Below, piece after piece: positions 7,986 to 18,568 of a stretch of 36,171 nt of DNA. The notes under the pieces were generated by a model. It ran no database searches. It was not told the origin of the DNA and saw only the letters and a program-made list of their open reading frames with translations. The position numbers and the translations under genes were made by a program. Origin of the DNA: Hyphomicrobiales bacterium (lineage in GTDB: Bacteria > Pseudomonadota > Alphaproteobacteria > Rhizobiales > JAKSCL01); contig JAKSCL010000378.1 of assembly GCA_022360615.1 (NCBI GenBank), forward strand, positions 1-36,171. The letters are read 5' to 3'. The stretch's first letter is position 1, and the number at the start of each line of letters is the position of its first letter.

Positions 7986-8965
7986 CAACCAAATCGGGGC
8001 GGGGCGCGTTCCGCCTCGTAGACCCCGCGGGCAATCGCGCGCGCCGTTGCCGCCGCCGCCGCCGCTCCGATCTCGATAAGCGCGGCGTTCACGTCATCCA
8101 CATCGCGCGCGCCTGTCGAGACGGCGAAGATGATGTCGCCGTCAAAAGGTGTGTGTGCCGGCCACAGGGCGCGGGCGAAGCCGTCATGGGCCATGATGGC
8201 GAGGCGCTTCAATTCCGTTTTCGTCAGTTTTGCGTCAGTTGCGACCACGCCAAGCGTCGTTGCGGCGCCCGGCGGCGGGCTGGAGAGCTTCGTTCGGATG
8301 TGCGCGGCATCGGGCGGCAGGTGCAAAGGAAGACCATGGCCGCCAAACTCGCCGTCAATTTCGAAAGGAGCGGCCCAGAAATGGCCGCTTGCGCCGATTT
8401 TCGCCGAACCGAGCGCATTGACGGCGGCGATTGCGCCGATCGTGGTGCCGTTGTCGAGTACAGCCGATGCGCTGCCAAGTCCGCCCGGGCCGGAGGCGGT
8501 GGTGGCGCCATAGGCCGCCCCCACGGCTCCAAGCGGGACATGGGAGGCGGCGGCCTCGCATGCCGTTTTGCCGAGGTCCCGGTAGGGCGGCGTATCGCCC
8601 CAGGCCTTCTCGCCTCCGTTCAGGAGATCGAAGAGGATCGCGGCCGGAACAAGCGGGATGCGCGCCGGCCCCAATTGAAAGCCGCGCCCCTGCGCGGCGA
8701 GGAAGCTCTGCACGCCGCTTGCCGCATCGAGGCCGAACGCCGATCCGCCCGAAAGGACGATGGCGTCCACTTCCGCCGCCATTTGCTCGGGGGCGAGAAG
8801 GTCCGTCTCGCGCGTACCAGGCGCGCCGCCCATGACATGGACGCTTGCGGCGAAGGGACGTTCGCCAAGCACCACCGTTGTGCCCGTGCGAACGCGTGCA
8901 TCCTCCGCATTGCCGACCAGAAGGCCAACGACATCGCACAGTGAATTGGTGGGACCATGGAGCAT
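7985..8965 (-). CDS. P1/S58 family peptidase (DmpA/L-aminopeptidase-D-esterase type)
   Basis: About 326 residues from the ATG at 8965 (MLHGPTNSLCDVVGLLVGNA), the start that matches the usual family N terminus; a longer frame to 9031 exists. S58 enzymes are Ntn-like hydrolases made as one chain and self-cleaved into alpha and beta parts, then acting on N-terminal or beta-amino acid amide bonds. Conserved stretches visible are TGTTVVL, VHVMGGAPGTRETDLL, VLSGGSAFGLDAASGV, and the GPGGLGSASAVLDNG region (about 159-173) where processing is expected. Residues are intact but I cannot pin the nucleophile with certainty. It is the first gene of a coupled pair with the BASS-like transporter and is divergent from ccdA. 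Confidence 0.88.
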   Translation of the reverse strand: MLHGPTNSLCDVVGLLVGNAEDARVRTGTTVVLGERPFAASVHVMGGAPGTRETDLLAPEQMAAEVDAIVLSGGSAFGLDAASGVQSFLAAQGRGFQLGPARIPLVPAAILFDLLNGGEKAWGDTPPYRDLGKTACEAAASHVPLGAVGAAYGATTASGPGGLGSASAVLDNGTTIGAIAAVNALGSAKIGASGHFWAAPFEIDGEFGGHGLPLHLPPDAAHIRTKLSSPPPGAATTLGVVATDAKLTKTELKRLAIMAHDGFARALWPAHTPFDGDIIFAVSTGARDVDDVNAALIEIGAAAAAATARAIARGVYEAERAPPRFG

Positions 8966-9168
8966 TGGGGCAGGTCGCCGTGGTGGTGTTGAATGCGCTT
9001 CCGCATAACATGCGCCAAGCGTTGTCGCCATTTTATGACCAATTCTGTCCGATTATCACTTTTAAGAGAGAACGGCGCGACGAATGAGCCGCATCAATTG
9101 CACCTTCACGCTAATCGGCTAAATGTGGGTGGGTTGAAGACGAAGGTGACGAGCGCAAAAGACCTCCC

Positions 9169-9909
9169 ATGGGTGCAGAGATTTCTATTATCGCGGCCTT
9201 TGTCGCGGGCCTGATCAGCTTTCTCTCGCCCTGCGTGTTGCCGCTCGCACCGCCTTATCTCTGTTTTCTGGCGGGGACGACGCTCGACCAACTGACTGAC
9301 AAGGACAACCCTCCGCCCGCGCTTCAGCGCCGGGTGATTCTCGCCTCGATCGCCTTCGTGCTTGGCTTCTCGACGGTTTTTGTGTCGCTCGGGGCGGGCG
9401 CGTCCTTGGTCGGCGGCTTGTTGCGGCAGCATCTTTCGCTGATGGGAACCATTGCCGGGGTTTTCATCATCATCATGGGCCTGCATTTCCTCGGCGTCTT
9501 CCGCATCGGTTTGCTTTACCGCGAGGCGCGCATCCAGTCGAACGCGCGGCCCGTCGGAATGCCCGGCGCTTATTTGATGGGGCTTGCCTTCGGTTTCGGC
9601 TGGACACCTTGCATCGGGCCCGTACTGGCCGCCATCCTTGCCGTTGCCGCCAGCCGCGAGATGGTGAACGAAGGCATCATGCTTTTGAGCATCTATTCGG
9701 CCGGGCTCGGCGTTCCGTTTATTCTGGCGGCTTTCGCGATGCGGCCGTTCCTGCGCTTCATGCAACGCATGCGCACCCATCTCGGTTCTGTCGAAAAGGT
9801 CATGGGCGGTATGCTGGTTGTCACCGGCGTCCTGTTCCTGACAGGCACCATGGCCGAGTTCTCATTCTGGCTGCTTGAAACCTTTCCGGTGCTTGGCACG
9901 ATCGGCTGA
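9169..9909 (+). CDS. ccdA: Cytochrome c biogenesis protein CcdA
   Basis: 246 residues with six predicted membrane segments. CcdA carries electrons from cytoplasmic thioredoxin across the inner membrane to periplasmic thiol partners that keep apocytochrome c haem-site cysteines reduced. The two reactive cysteines sit in the canonical motifs: SFLSPCVLPLAPPYL in the first helix (Cys22) and GFGWTPCIGPVLAA in the mirror-image fourth helix. Length and topology match the short CcdA class rather than the longer DsbD. It is monocistronic here; the 203-bp gap upstream separates it from the divergent peptidase gene. Confidence 0.95.
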   Translation: MGAEISIIAAFVAGLISFLSPCVLPLAPPYLCFLAGTTLDQLTDKDNPPPALQRRVILASIAFVLGFSTVFVSLGAGASLVGGLLRQHLSLMGTIAGVFIIIMGLHFLGVFRIGLLYREARIQSNARPVGMPGAYLMGLAFGFGWTPCIGPVLAAILAVAASREMVNEGIMLLSIYSAGLGVPFILAAFAMRPFLRFMQRMRTHLGSVEKVMGGMLVVTGVLFLTGTMAEFSFWLLETFPVLGTIG

Positions 9910-9975
9910 TCCATCAACCTTTGAAGCCGATTCAACTTTTTAGTGTAGCATTTTGTTTTTAAGAGATTTTGCCGC

Positions 9976-11118
9976 CTAATCGGCGACCGGTCCGGCGGTT
10001 CCGCCGCGCCATTGGAAAAAGCTGTAATGCGGGCTTTCGGCGTCGCCACGCTCATCGAATGAGAGCGGTCCCATGATGGTTTCGAACGTCGTGGCGCCGA
10101 GAATGGCCGCCACCTCGTCATAGTCCGTGCCGCCGGCTGCTTGGGCTGCTTCGAGATAGATTTGGAGCGCGGCATATGTGGCGACCGCATAGCGCCCGAG
10201 CGGCGGCGCGTCTTCCGGCCAGCCGGCAAAAGATGCGCCGGCATCGTCAAGTGCGATCGCCTCGGCCCTGGGGAGCGGGAAATAGGCATTATCCGCGGCA
10301 TCGCCCGCAAGGCTGATGAATTCCCGGTTTGCGATCGCGTCGGCGCCGATGAGCGTCGCATCGGGCAGAAGCGTCCGCAAGCTGCGGGCGAACACGGCAA
10401 GATCCAGATGGCTTCCAGGCGCATAAACGATGCTTGCGGCGTCATCGCGGAGCCGTTCGGCGGTCGCCTCGTAGCTCCTGCGGGCGGGTTGGTAGACTTC
10501 GACCAACACGGCCCGGCCCGCGTCCTCAAGCACGGTTCGCGCAGATTCCGCGAGTGTCTTGGGATAAGCCGTATCGTCATGGACAATGGCGATGCGTCCT
10601 TGCGGGAAGCGCTGCTGGATGAAAGACGCGGTTTTGCGCCCCTGATCGCCAACGCGCGGGGCGAGCCGGAACGTTCCCGCACCGCCACGCGGTTCGCTGA
10701 AGCCGACAGCCTCGGTGCCGGGGGAAATCTGGATGATGCGGTTTTCGGCAAAGATGCGGCTTGCATCCCGGGCTCCGCCAAAACAAAGCGGGCCGATCAC
10801 CACATCGGCACCGGCGCCGACAAGCTGGTTCGCTGCCGCAACCGCGTCCTCCGCATCGCAGCGGTCGTCGACGGCAACGATTTCGAGGGGCCGTCCGGCA
10901 AGTCCGCCACCGGCGTTCACGGCGTCAACGGCAAGGCGCGCGGCCGTTTCGATCTGGCGGCCAAAGGGTTCGAACGTGCCCGAAAGGGGTGCCGTCACGC
11001 CGACGACGACAGGTTCGGCCGCATCCAAAGCAGCCGGGACGGCCAATCCGGCGATCCCCGTCAGGACCGCTGCAATCCGTGTCCAATTGCCGTACCTGTT
11101 TTGTTTGTGCGCGCTCAT
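9976..11118 (-). CDS. Branched-chain amino acid-type ABC transporter substrate-binding protein
   Basis: About 380 residues from the ATG at 11118 (MSAHKQNRYG), giving a normal signal peptide: basic start, hydrophobic core IAAVLTGIAGLAVPAAL and probable cleavage after ALDA. A longer frame to 11184 would bury the signal. The mature part has the type I periplasmic binding fold of LivJ/LivK: VVVGVTAPLSGTFEPFGRQIETAARLAVDAVNAGGGLAGRPLEIVAVDDRCDAEDA-like opening, a hinge segment ISPGTEA, and GRIAIVHDDTAYPKTLAESA. No permease or ATPase genes adjoin it, so it is an orphan binding protein. Ligand is unknown; relatives bind amino acids, amides and aromatic acids. Confidence 0.88.
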   Translation of the reverse strand: MSAHKQNRYGNWTRIAAVLTGIAGLAVPAALDAAEPVVVGVTAPLSGTFEPFGRQIETAARLAVDAVNAGGGLAGRPLEIVAVDDRCDAEDAVAAANQLVGAGADVVIGPLCFGGARDASRIFAENRIIQISPGTEAVGFSEPRGGAGTFRLAPRVGDQGRKTASFIQQRFPQGRIAIVHDDTAYPKTLAESARTVLEDAGRAVLVEVYQPARRSYEATAERLRDDAASIVYAPGSHLDLAVFARSLRTLLPDATLIGADAIANREFISLAGDAADNAYFPLPRAEAIALDDAGASFAGWPEDAPPLGRYAVATYAALQIYLEAAQAAGGTDYDEVAAILGATTFETIMGPLSFDERGDAESPHYSFFQWRGGTAGPVAD

Positions 11119-11265
11119 CTGTTGTTGTTTGCTATCGATTGCCGCTATTGGGTGCTCTCGGTCTTTAGAACAATTATCTCGCAAACAACCGGCAGTATTG
11201 CAAAATCCGCTGTTTCAGACATTACATTCGAGGCCGGATGACTGCCTCCGCAACCGGGGAATTTT

Positions 11266-11808
11266 ATGGCGATTGATGTGTCCTGCGAATCTCAGGTCGA
11301 CGATTCACAGTTTCGCGAGGCCATGAGCCGGCTGGGTGCCGGCGTGACCATCATTTCAACGGACGGTCCGGGTGGCAGGGCTGGGATCACAGCGACGGCG
11401 GTCGCATCGGTGACCAATGAACCGCCCACGCTTCTCATCTGCATCAACCGCGAAGCCCAGCTTTTTCCGGTTCTCATGCGCAATGGCGGGTTCTGCGTGA
11501 ACATTTTGAGCGCTTCGCAGTCCGAGTTGGCCGAAATCTTTGCCGGCCGCAAGAGCATTCCGCAAGACGCGCGCTTCGGCCATGGCGCGTGGCGTTCGCT
11601 TCAAACGGGTCTTCCAGCGCTGACGGATTGCCGGGCGGCCATTGGCTGCCGCATCTCGGCGGCGACCGAAATCGGCACTCACAGCACGATTTTCGGCCGG
11701 ATCGTTGAACTCCGTTTCGATCGGCTGGTCCCGCCGCTCCTTTATGTCGACCGCGCCTATCATACGGTTCGGGATCAATTGGCCTCAATGGATTCCGGCG
11801 AGGGCTGA
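11266..11808 (+). CDS. Flavin reductase family protein (RutF/HpaC-like)
   Basis: 180 residues. The FMN-binding split-barrel fold of NAD(P)H:flavin reductases is recognised from FREAMSRLGAGVTIISTDG, GITATAVASVTNEPPTLLICINR and GGFCVNILSASQSELAEIFAG, then the C-terminal RIVELRFD and LLYVDRAYHTV. Such proteins supply reduced flavin to a two-component monooxygenase (pyrimidine, 4-hydroxyphenylacetate or other). No monooxygenase partner is adjacent; the substrate-binding protein is divergent upstream and the molybdenum hydroxylase operon begins 310 bp downstream, so the partner is not evident from context. Confidence 0.9.
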   Translation: MAIDVSCESQVDDSQFREAMSRLGAGVTIISTDGPGGRAGITATAVASVTNEPPTLLICINREAQLFPVLMRNGGFCVNILSASQSELAEIFAGRKSIPQDARFGHGAWRSLQTGLPALTDCRAAIGCRISAATEIGTHSTIFGRIVELRFDRLVPPLLYVDRAYHTVRDQLASMDSGEG

Positions 11809-12118
11809 GCGGCGGTACGGGAGGCGACGCCACGCGGCGCCCCGTGATTGGTCATGCGTCATGAGCGGTTCGATTTTCCCGCAATTTGCTTAAAAACCGG
11901 GCGCAGAGGCGGCATAGCCGCACACATTGTTATAGTGCATGGCTGTTTTGGCGATTTTTCGACGCAATTCCCATTCCTTTGCTTGACCGGCGCTTCACCA
12001 CTCGTCACACTTTTTCCGTGGAATAATGAAAAACTAACCGCGAGCGGCTGATGCCGGCCGGCAACAGATAGCTTCCGGCTGGGGCCCCTTAGCGGCTGAT
12101 AAGTTCGGAGGAAAAGTG
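11809..12118 (+). promoter_or_regulatory. Leader region of the molybdenum hydroxylase operon
   Basis: No gene seen in these 310 bp. The region contains TTGACC at 11983-11988, a plausible -35 element without a convincing -10 partner at 17 bp, and a perfect 12-bp palindrome TGCCGGCCGGCA at 12052-12063. The coxS ribosome-binding site GGAGG is at 12107-12111. A promoter for the operon is expected here by position; I cannot place it precisely. Confidence 0.35.
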
Positions 12119-12592
12119 ATGCCGACCGTAGCGATGACGGTTAACGCGAAAAGTGTGTCCGGCGAGGTGGAGACGCGGACACTCCTCGTCGAATTCGTGC
12201 GCGATCAATTGCGGCTGACCGGCACCCATGTGGGCTGCGACACGAGCCAGTGCGGGGCATGTGTCGTCCATGTCGATGGCCGCGCGGTCAAGTCCTGCAC
12301 CATGCTTGCGGTTCAATGCGACGGCGCATCGGTGACGACGATCGAAGGCCTCGCGGCGAATGGCGAACTGCACCCCATGCAAGCCGCATTCCGGGAGCAC
12401 CATGGCCTTCAATGCGGTTTCTGCACGCCAGGGATGATCATGTCCGCCGTCGATATCGTGAACCGGCTCGGCGTGCCCTCCGAGGAGACCATCCGCGAAG
12501 AGCTTGAAGGCAATATCTGCCGCTGCACGGGTTATCACAACATCGTCAAGGCGATTGGGGCCGGTGCAAGGGTGATGAATGGCGGCACGTAG
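12119..12592 (+). CDS. coxS: Molybdenum hydroxylase small subunit, [2Fe-2S] (CoxS type)
   Basis: 157 residues from the ATG at 12119, seven bases after GGAGG; the GTG three bases earlier is less well spaced. Both iron-sulfur domains are complete: plant-ferredoxin-like cluster Cys40, Cys45, Cys48, Cys60 ([10 protein letters not shown]...SC) and the C-terminal helical cluster Cys99, Cys102, Cys134, Cys136 (CGFC...CRC). The subunit passes electrons from the molybdenum centre in CoxL to FAD in CoxM. Gene order S-L-M is that of form II (putative) CO dehydrogenases and related hydroxylases, while true form I operons are M-S-L. Confidence 0.92.
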   Translation: MPTVAMTVNAKSVSGEVETRTLLVEFVRDQLRLTGTHVGCDTSQCGACVVHVDGRAVKSCTMLAVQCDGASVTTIEGLAANGELHPMQAAFREHHGLQCGFCTPGMIMSAVDIVNRLGVPSEETIREELEGNICRCTGYHNIVKAIGAGARVMNGGT

Positions 12593-12776
12593 GCTTGGAG
12601 CGTTTGCCGCAAAAGGCGAATGGCGCTGCGTCAACAAGAGCGCAGCTCTGTGAAAGAAGTTTGCGCATGTTCCCCTCGAAAGACCGGATACGCGTTTCGG
12701 GAATATGCGCTGGACCCACCGAATAATGAAAAGCCGCGCCATAAGCGGCCTTGAAAGAATTTTTTAGGAGGAAAAG
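12593..12776 (+). other. coxS-coxL intergenic region with a small hairpin
   Basis: 184 bp with no gene. A short stem GCCGC (12733-12737) / GCGGC (12745-12749) is followed ten bases later by a T-run (12760-12765) that merges into the coxL ribosome-binding site AGGAGG. It might tune coxL expression, but the spacing is poor for a terminator. The unusually long gap inside an otherwise compact operon is the main reason to note it. Confidence 0.4.
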
Positions 12777-15140
<2,364 letters not shown>

Positions 15141-15154
15141 AGGAGGGACCCACC

Positions 15155-15949
15155 ATGTATGCATTTGACTATCACCGTCCGTCCTCCGTCCGTCAGGCTG
15201 CGAACATGCTGAAATCGAATGGAGAGGCGAAGCTTCTGGCGGGCGGGCAGACACTGATCCCGACCTTGAAGCAGCGGCTTGCCGCGCCCGAAGTGCTGAT
15301 CGACTTGAACGGCGTTGAGGGTCTTGATGTTATCGAACTGAAGGGTCGCACCTTGCATGTGGGCGCCATGGCCCGGCATGCCGATGTGGCCAACTCGGAG
15401 GTGGTGAAAGAGGCGATCCCTGCGCTCGCGGCGCTCGCCGAGGGCATTGGCGATCCGCATGTGCGCCATTGCGGAACGATTGGCGGTTCGGTCGCGAACA
15501 ACGATCCGGCGGCCGACTATCCGGCGGCGCTTTTGGCGCTGGGTGCGACCATTCACACCAATGAGCGCAAGATCGGCGCCGATGAGTTCTTCACCGGCAT
15601 GTTCGAGACCGCGCTTGAAGACGGTGAGATCATTACGAAGATCACCTTCCCGGTGCCCAGGCGCGCGGCCTATTCGAAGTTCCCGAATCCGGCCTCGCGC
15701 TATGCCCTCGTCGGTGTGTTTGTCTCGAAACGCGGCAGCGAAATCCGCGTCGCGGTAACTGGGGCTGGCGCAGACGGCGTCTTTCGTCTACCGGGCTTCG
15801 AGGACGCGCTTTCGAAACGCTTCGCGGCAAAGTCGCTTGATGGGCTTACCGTTGATGCGGACGATTTGAATGGCGATATCCATGCCAGCGCCGAGTACCG
15901 TGCCCATCTGATCGGCGTGATGGCGAAGCGAGCGGTCGCCGCCGCTTAA
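15155..15949 (+). CDS. coxM: Molybdenum hydroxylase FAD-binding medium subunit (CoxM type)
   Basis: 264 residues from the ATG at 15155, seven bases after AGGAGGG; an open frame extending upstream overlaps coxL and is not used. The subunit holds FAD and reduces the final acceptor, quinone in CO dehydrogenases. The two FAD-diphosphate loops are present: AGGQTL (29-34) and TIGGS (108-112) followed by VANNDPAADYPAALLALGA. The C-terminal CO_deh_flav_C-like domain begins around YSKFPNPASRYALVGVF. It completes the S-L-M enzyme, and is separated from the accessory genes by a strong hairpin. Confidence 0.93.
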   Translation: MYAFDYHRPSSVRQAANMLKSNGEAKLLAGGQTLIPTLKQRLAAPEVLIDLNGVEGLDVIELKGRTLHVGAMARHADVANSEVVKEAIPALAALAEGIGDPHVRHCGTIGGSVANNDPAADYPAALLALGATIHTNERKIGADEFFTGMFETALEDGEIITKITFPVPRRAAYSKFPNPASRYALVGVFVSKRGSEIRVAVTGAGADGVFRLPGFEDALSKRFAAKSLDGLTVDADDLNGDIHASAEYRAHLIGVMAKRAVAAA

Positions 15950-15977
15950 CAAGGCCATCGGACAAGGCCACAATCGG

Positions 15978-16007
15978 CTGCGGGGACGGGCGCGCCCGTT
16001 CCCGCAG
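15978..16007 (+). terminator. Strong GC hairpin between coxM and coxD
   Basis: A 30-bp near-perfect palindrome: the left arm begins CTGCGGGGACGGGC and the right arm ends GCCCGTTCCCGCAG, with GC at the centre and a single G-U pair as the only imperfection. It is followed by TTTCACTTT, a weak T-tract. It starts 28 bp after the coxM stop and lies 27 bp before coxD. It could act as a leaky terminator or as a barrier protecting the coxSLM message from 3' decay. Confidence 0.6.
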
Positions 16008-16034
16008 TTTCACTTTGAAAGGACGCTTTCTCCC

Positions 16035-16967
16035 ATGGCCGAGCCAACCGAGACATCTGCGCCTGCCGCTTCCATTGACGCGGCGCTCGCGCTCCTCAAG
16101 TCGGCGGGCTATGTGGCGAACCGGCCCCTGGCCACGGTTGTGTTTCTCGCGTTGCGCATGGGCCGTCCGCTGTTCCTTGAGGGAGAGGCGGGTGTCGGTA
16201 AGACCGAGATTGCCAAGGTCTTGGCGTCGGCGCTCGGCCGACGGCTTATCCGGCTCCAATGCTATGAAGGGCTTGATGTCTCGGCTGCGCTTTATGAGTG
16301 GAACTACGCCGCGCAGATGGTTGAAATCCGGCTTGCCGAGGCAGAAGGCGTGACCGATCGCGAAAGGCTATCGGAGGACGTCTTTTCCGAGCGCTTTTTG
16401 GTGAAGCGGCCGCTTCTTGAAGCGCTCGAGCCCCATACCGAAGGTCCGCCTGTTCTCCTCATCGACGAACTCGATCGGACGGATGAGGCCTTTGAAGCCT
16501 TTCTTCTTGAGGTTCTCTCCGACTTTCAGGCCACCATCCCGGAACTGGGGACAGTGAAGGCGGAGCATGCGCCAATCGTGGTCATCACCTCGAACCGCAC
16601 CCGCGAAATCCATGACGCGTTGAAGCGCCGCTGCATCTATCACTGGGTCGATTACCCCGACGCATTGCGTGAACTTGAAATCGTGCGGACCAAGGTGCCG
16701 GGTGCCGATGAATCGCTCGCGCGTGAAATCGTCTCCTTCATCCAGGCGATCCGCCAGGAGGACCTTTTCAAGGTGCCGGGCGTTGCTGAAAGCCTCGACT
16801 GGGCCTCGGCGCTGACCGAGCTCGATTGCGTTGCGCTCGATCCGGAGACGGTTTCCGACACGCTGGGTGTGATCCTCAAATACCAGGACGATATCGCGGC
16901 GATTGAAGGATCGAGGGCAAAAGAGCTCCTCGACACGGTGCGGGCCGAACTGAAGGCGGCCGAATGA
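16035..16967 (+). CDS. coxD: MoxR-family AAA+ ATPase (CoxD-like)
   Basis: 310 residues with GAAAGGA upstream of the ATG. Walker A GEAGVGKT (50-57), Walker B LLIDE (141-145), and the sensor segment VVITSNRTREIHDALKRRC are intact. In Oligotropha carboxidovorans CoxD is an AAA+ chaperone needed to insert sulfur and copper into the CO dehydrogenase active site, acting together with the VWA protein CoxE. Here CoxL lacks the copper-binding Cys, so a role restricted to molybdenum-centre sulfuration or general maturation is more likely. The coxD stop overlaps the coxE start (ATGA at 16964-16967), as usual for MoxR-VWA pairs. Confidence 0.92.
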   Translation: MAEPTETSAPAASIDAALALLKSAGYVANRPLATVVFLALRMGRPLFLEGEAGVGKTEIAKVLASALGRRLIRLQCYEGLDVSAALYEWNYAAQMVEIRLAEAEGVTDRERLSEDVFSERFLVKRPLLEALEPHTEGPPVLLIDELDRTDEAFEAFLLEVLSDFQATIPELGTVKAEHAPIVVITSNRTREIHDALKRRCIYHWVDYPDALRELEIVRTKVPGADESLAREIVSFIQAIRQEDLFKVPGVAESLDWASALTELDCVALDPETVSDTLGVILKYQDDIAAIEGSRAKELLDTVRAELKAAE

Positions 16968-18238
16968 GCAAAAATATGATCGCGTTGGAGACGGGAGATG
17001 TTGGACACGCCTCCGGCGGGCATTTGGCCGACAATATCGTTTACTTCGCCCGGGCCCTGCGCGCGGCGGGCCTGCCGGTCGGCCCGGCCCAGGCGGTCGA
17101 TGCCGTCGAAGCGGTGAAGGCTGTCGGCGTCGGCCCGAAAAGCGATTTCTACTGGGCGCTTCACGCCGTTCTCGTGCGCCGGCACGAGCATCATCCGATC
17201 TTCGATCAGGCGTTCCGCATCTTTTGGAAGAAGCGCGCCATGCTTGAAAGCATGATGGCGATGCTGATGCCCTCGAACGCGCCGCGTAGCACAGAGCGCC
17301 GGGAGGAAAGCGCAAGCCGCCGCGTCAATGACGCGCTCTTTTCCGGGATCACCCGGCCGCAGGCAAAGCGGAAGCCACGGATCGAACGCGATGCGCGCGG
17401 CACGGTGTCGGTCGAGGAGGTGCTGCGGCATAAGGATTTCGACCAGATGTCGGCGGCGGAAATCGCGAGGGCGAGGCGCGAGATCGTCAGGCTCAGGCTG
17501 CATTTCCCGCGCTTTCGCACGCGCCGTTTCAAAGCATCGCAAAGCGGGCGGCGGATCGATCCCCGCCTGACGCTGAAATCGAGTTTAAGGGGCGCAGGCG
17601 GCAGCATCGACTTGCGGTTCCGCGACAAGCAAGAGCGCCTGCCGCCGGTTGTGGCGATTTGCGATATCTCCGGTTCGATGAGCCAGTATTCGCGGCTCTT
17701 CCTGCATTTCCTGCACGCGATTTCGAGCGACGGCTTCCGCATGCACGCATTTTTGTTCGGAACGCGGCTGACCAACGTCACACGCCAGCTCCGCTCGAAG
17801 GATGTGGACGAGGCGCTCGCGAAATGCTCATCCGCTGCTCAAGACTGGTCCGGCGGCACGCGGATTTCCCAGTCGCTGAACCGGTTTAACCGGGAGTGGT
17901 CGAGGCGTGTCCTGGGGCAGGGCGCTATCGTCCTTCTCATGTCGGACGGGCTGGAGCGGGAACCGGACGGAACGCTCGCCCGCGAGATGGACCGGCTGCA
18001 GCGTTCCTGCCGGCAGCTCATCTGGCTCAATCCGCTTTTGCGTTTCGAGGGGTTCGAGGCGAAAGCGCAAGGGATCAGGGAAATGCTACCGCATGTTGAC
18101 GCCTTCCATCCGATACACAATCTGCAATCCATGGCCGATCTGGTCGAGGCTATCGTTTCTCAGCCGCACCGTGATGACGCCAAGCGGCGCTTGCTGTTCG
18201 ATGCGGCGCGATTTCAGGTAAGGGAGTGCCCGGTATGA
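16964..18238 (+). CDS. coxE: VWA-domain protein (CoxE-like)
   Basis: 424 residues, overlapping coxD by four bases and the next gene by four. The N-terminal 200 residues are helical and basic (many RxR clusters around 130-200). The C-terminal half is a von Willebrand A fold with an intact metal-ion-dependent adhesion site, DISGSMS (234-240), and the later SGGTRISQSL and LMSDGLEREPDG loops. CoxE partners with MoxR-type CoxD; the VWA domain is thought to bind the target protein while the ATPase remodels it. No signal peptide or membrane span is seen, so it should be cytoplasmic or peripherally membrane-bound. Confidence 0.9.
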   Translation: MSKNMIALETGDVGHASGGHLADNIVYFARALRAAGLPVGPAQAVDAVEAVKAVGVGPKSDFYWALHAVLVRRHEHHPIFDQAFRIFWKKRAMLESMMAMLMPSNAPRSTERREESASRRVNDALFSGITRPQAKRKPRIERDARGTVSVEEVLRHKDFDQMSAAEIARARREIVRLRLHFPRFRTRRFKASQSGRRIDPRLTLKSSLRGAGGSIDLRFRDKQERLPPVVAICDISGSMSQYSRLFLHFLHAISSDGFRMHAFLFGTRLTNVTRQLRSKDVDEALAKCSSAAQDWSGGTRISQSLNRFNREWSRRVLGQGAIVLLMSDGLEREPDGTLAREMDRLQRSCRQLIWLNPLLRFEGFEAKAQGIREMLPHVDAFHPIHNLQSMADLVEAIVSQPHRDDAKRRLLFDAARFQVRECPV

Positions 18239-18555
18239 CGGAATTGAACGATCCGCTTGGCGTGGCGGAGACATGGCGCAAGGCCGGGCGTCCGGTTGCG
18301 CTTGCAACGGTGGTGGAGACCTGGGGTTCGGCGCCGCGGCCCGCGGGAAGCCATCTCGTCATTGACGGCGAGGGCAATTTCGAGGGTTCCGTCTCGGGCG
18401 GTTGCGTCGAGGGCGCGGTCGTCGGCGAAGCCATCGAGGTGCTTGAGACGGGCGAGCCGCGCATGCTCGAATTCGGCGTTGCCGACGAGACCGCCTGGGA
18501 GGTCGGCCTGTCCTGCGGCGGTACGATCCGGGTTTATGTCGAGCCTTTGAAGTGA
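18235..18555 (+). CDS. XdhC/CoxI N-terminal-domain protein
   Basis: 106 residues from the ATG at 18235, overlapping the coxE stop as ATGA and preceded by AGGGAG eight bases away; a GTG at 18226 is an alternative. The chain corresponds to only the N-terminal XdhC/CoxI domain: VALATVVETWGSAPRPAG (21-38) and GSVSGGCVEGAV (51-62), including the conserved Cys57 of the GGCVE motif, and CGGTIRVYVEPL at the end. XdhC proteins hold the molybdenum cofactor and help its sulfuration before insertion. The missing Rossmann domain is encoded by the next gene, so the two probably act as one heteromer. Confidence 0.9.
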   Translation: MTELNDPLGVAETWRKAGRPVALATVVETWGSAPRPAGSHLVIDGEGNFEGSVSGGCVEGAVVGEAIEVLETGEPRMLEFGVADETAWEVGLSCGGTIRVYVEPLK

Positions 18556-18568
18556 GTGGCAAAAACAG

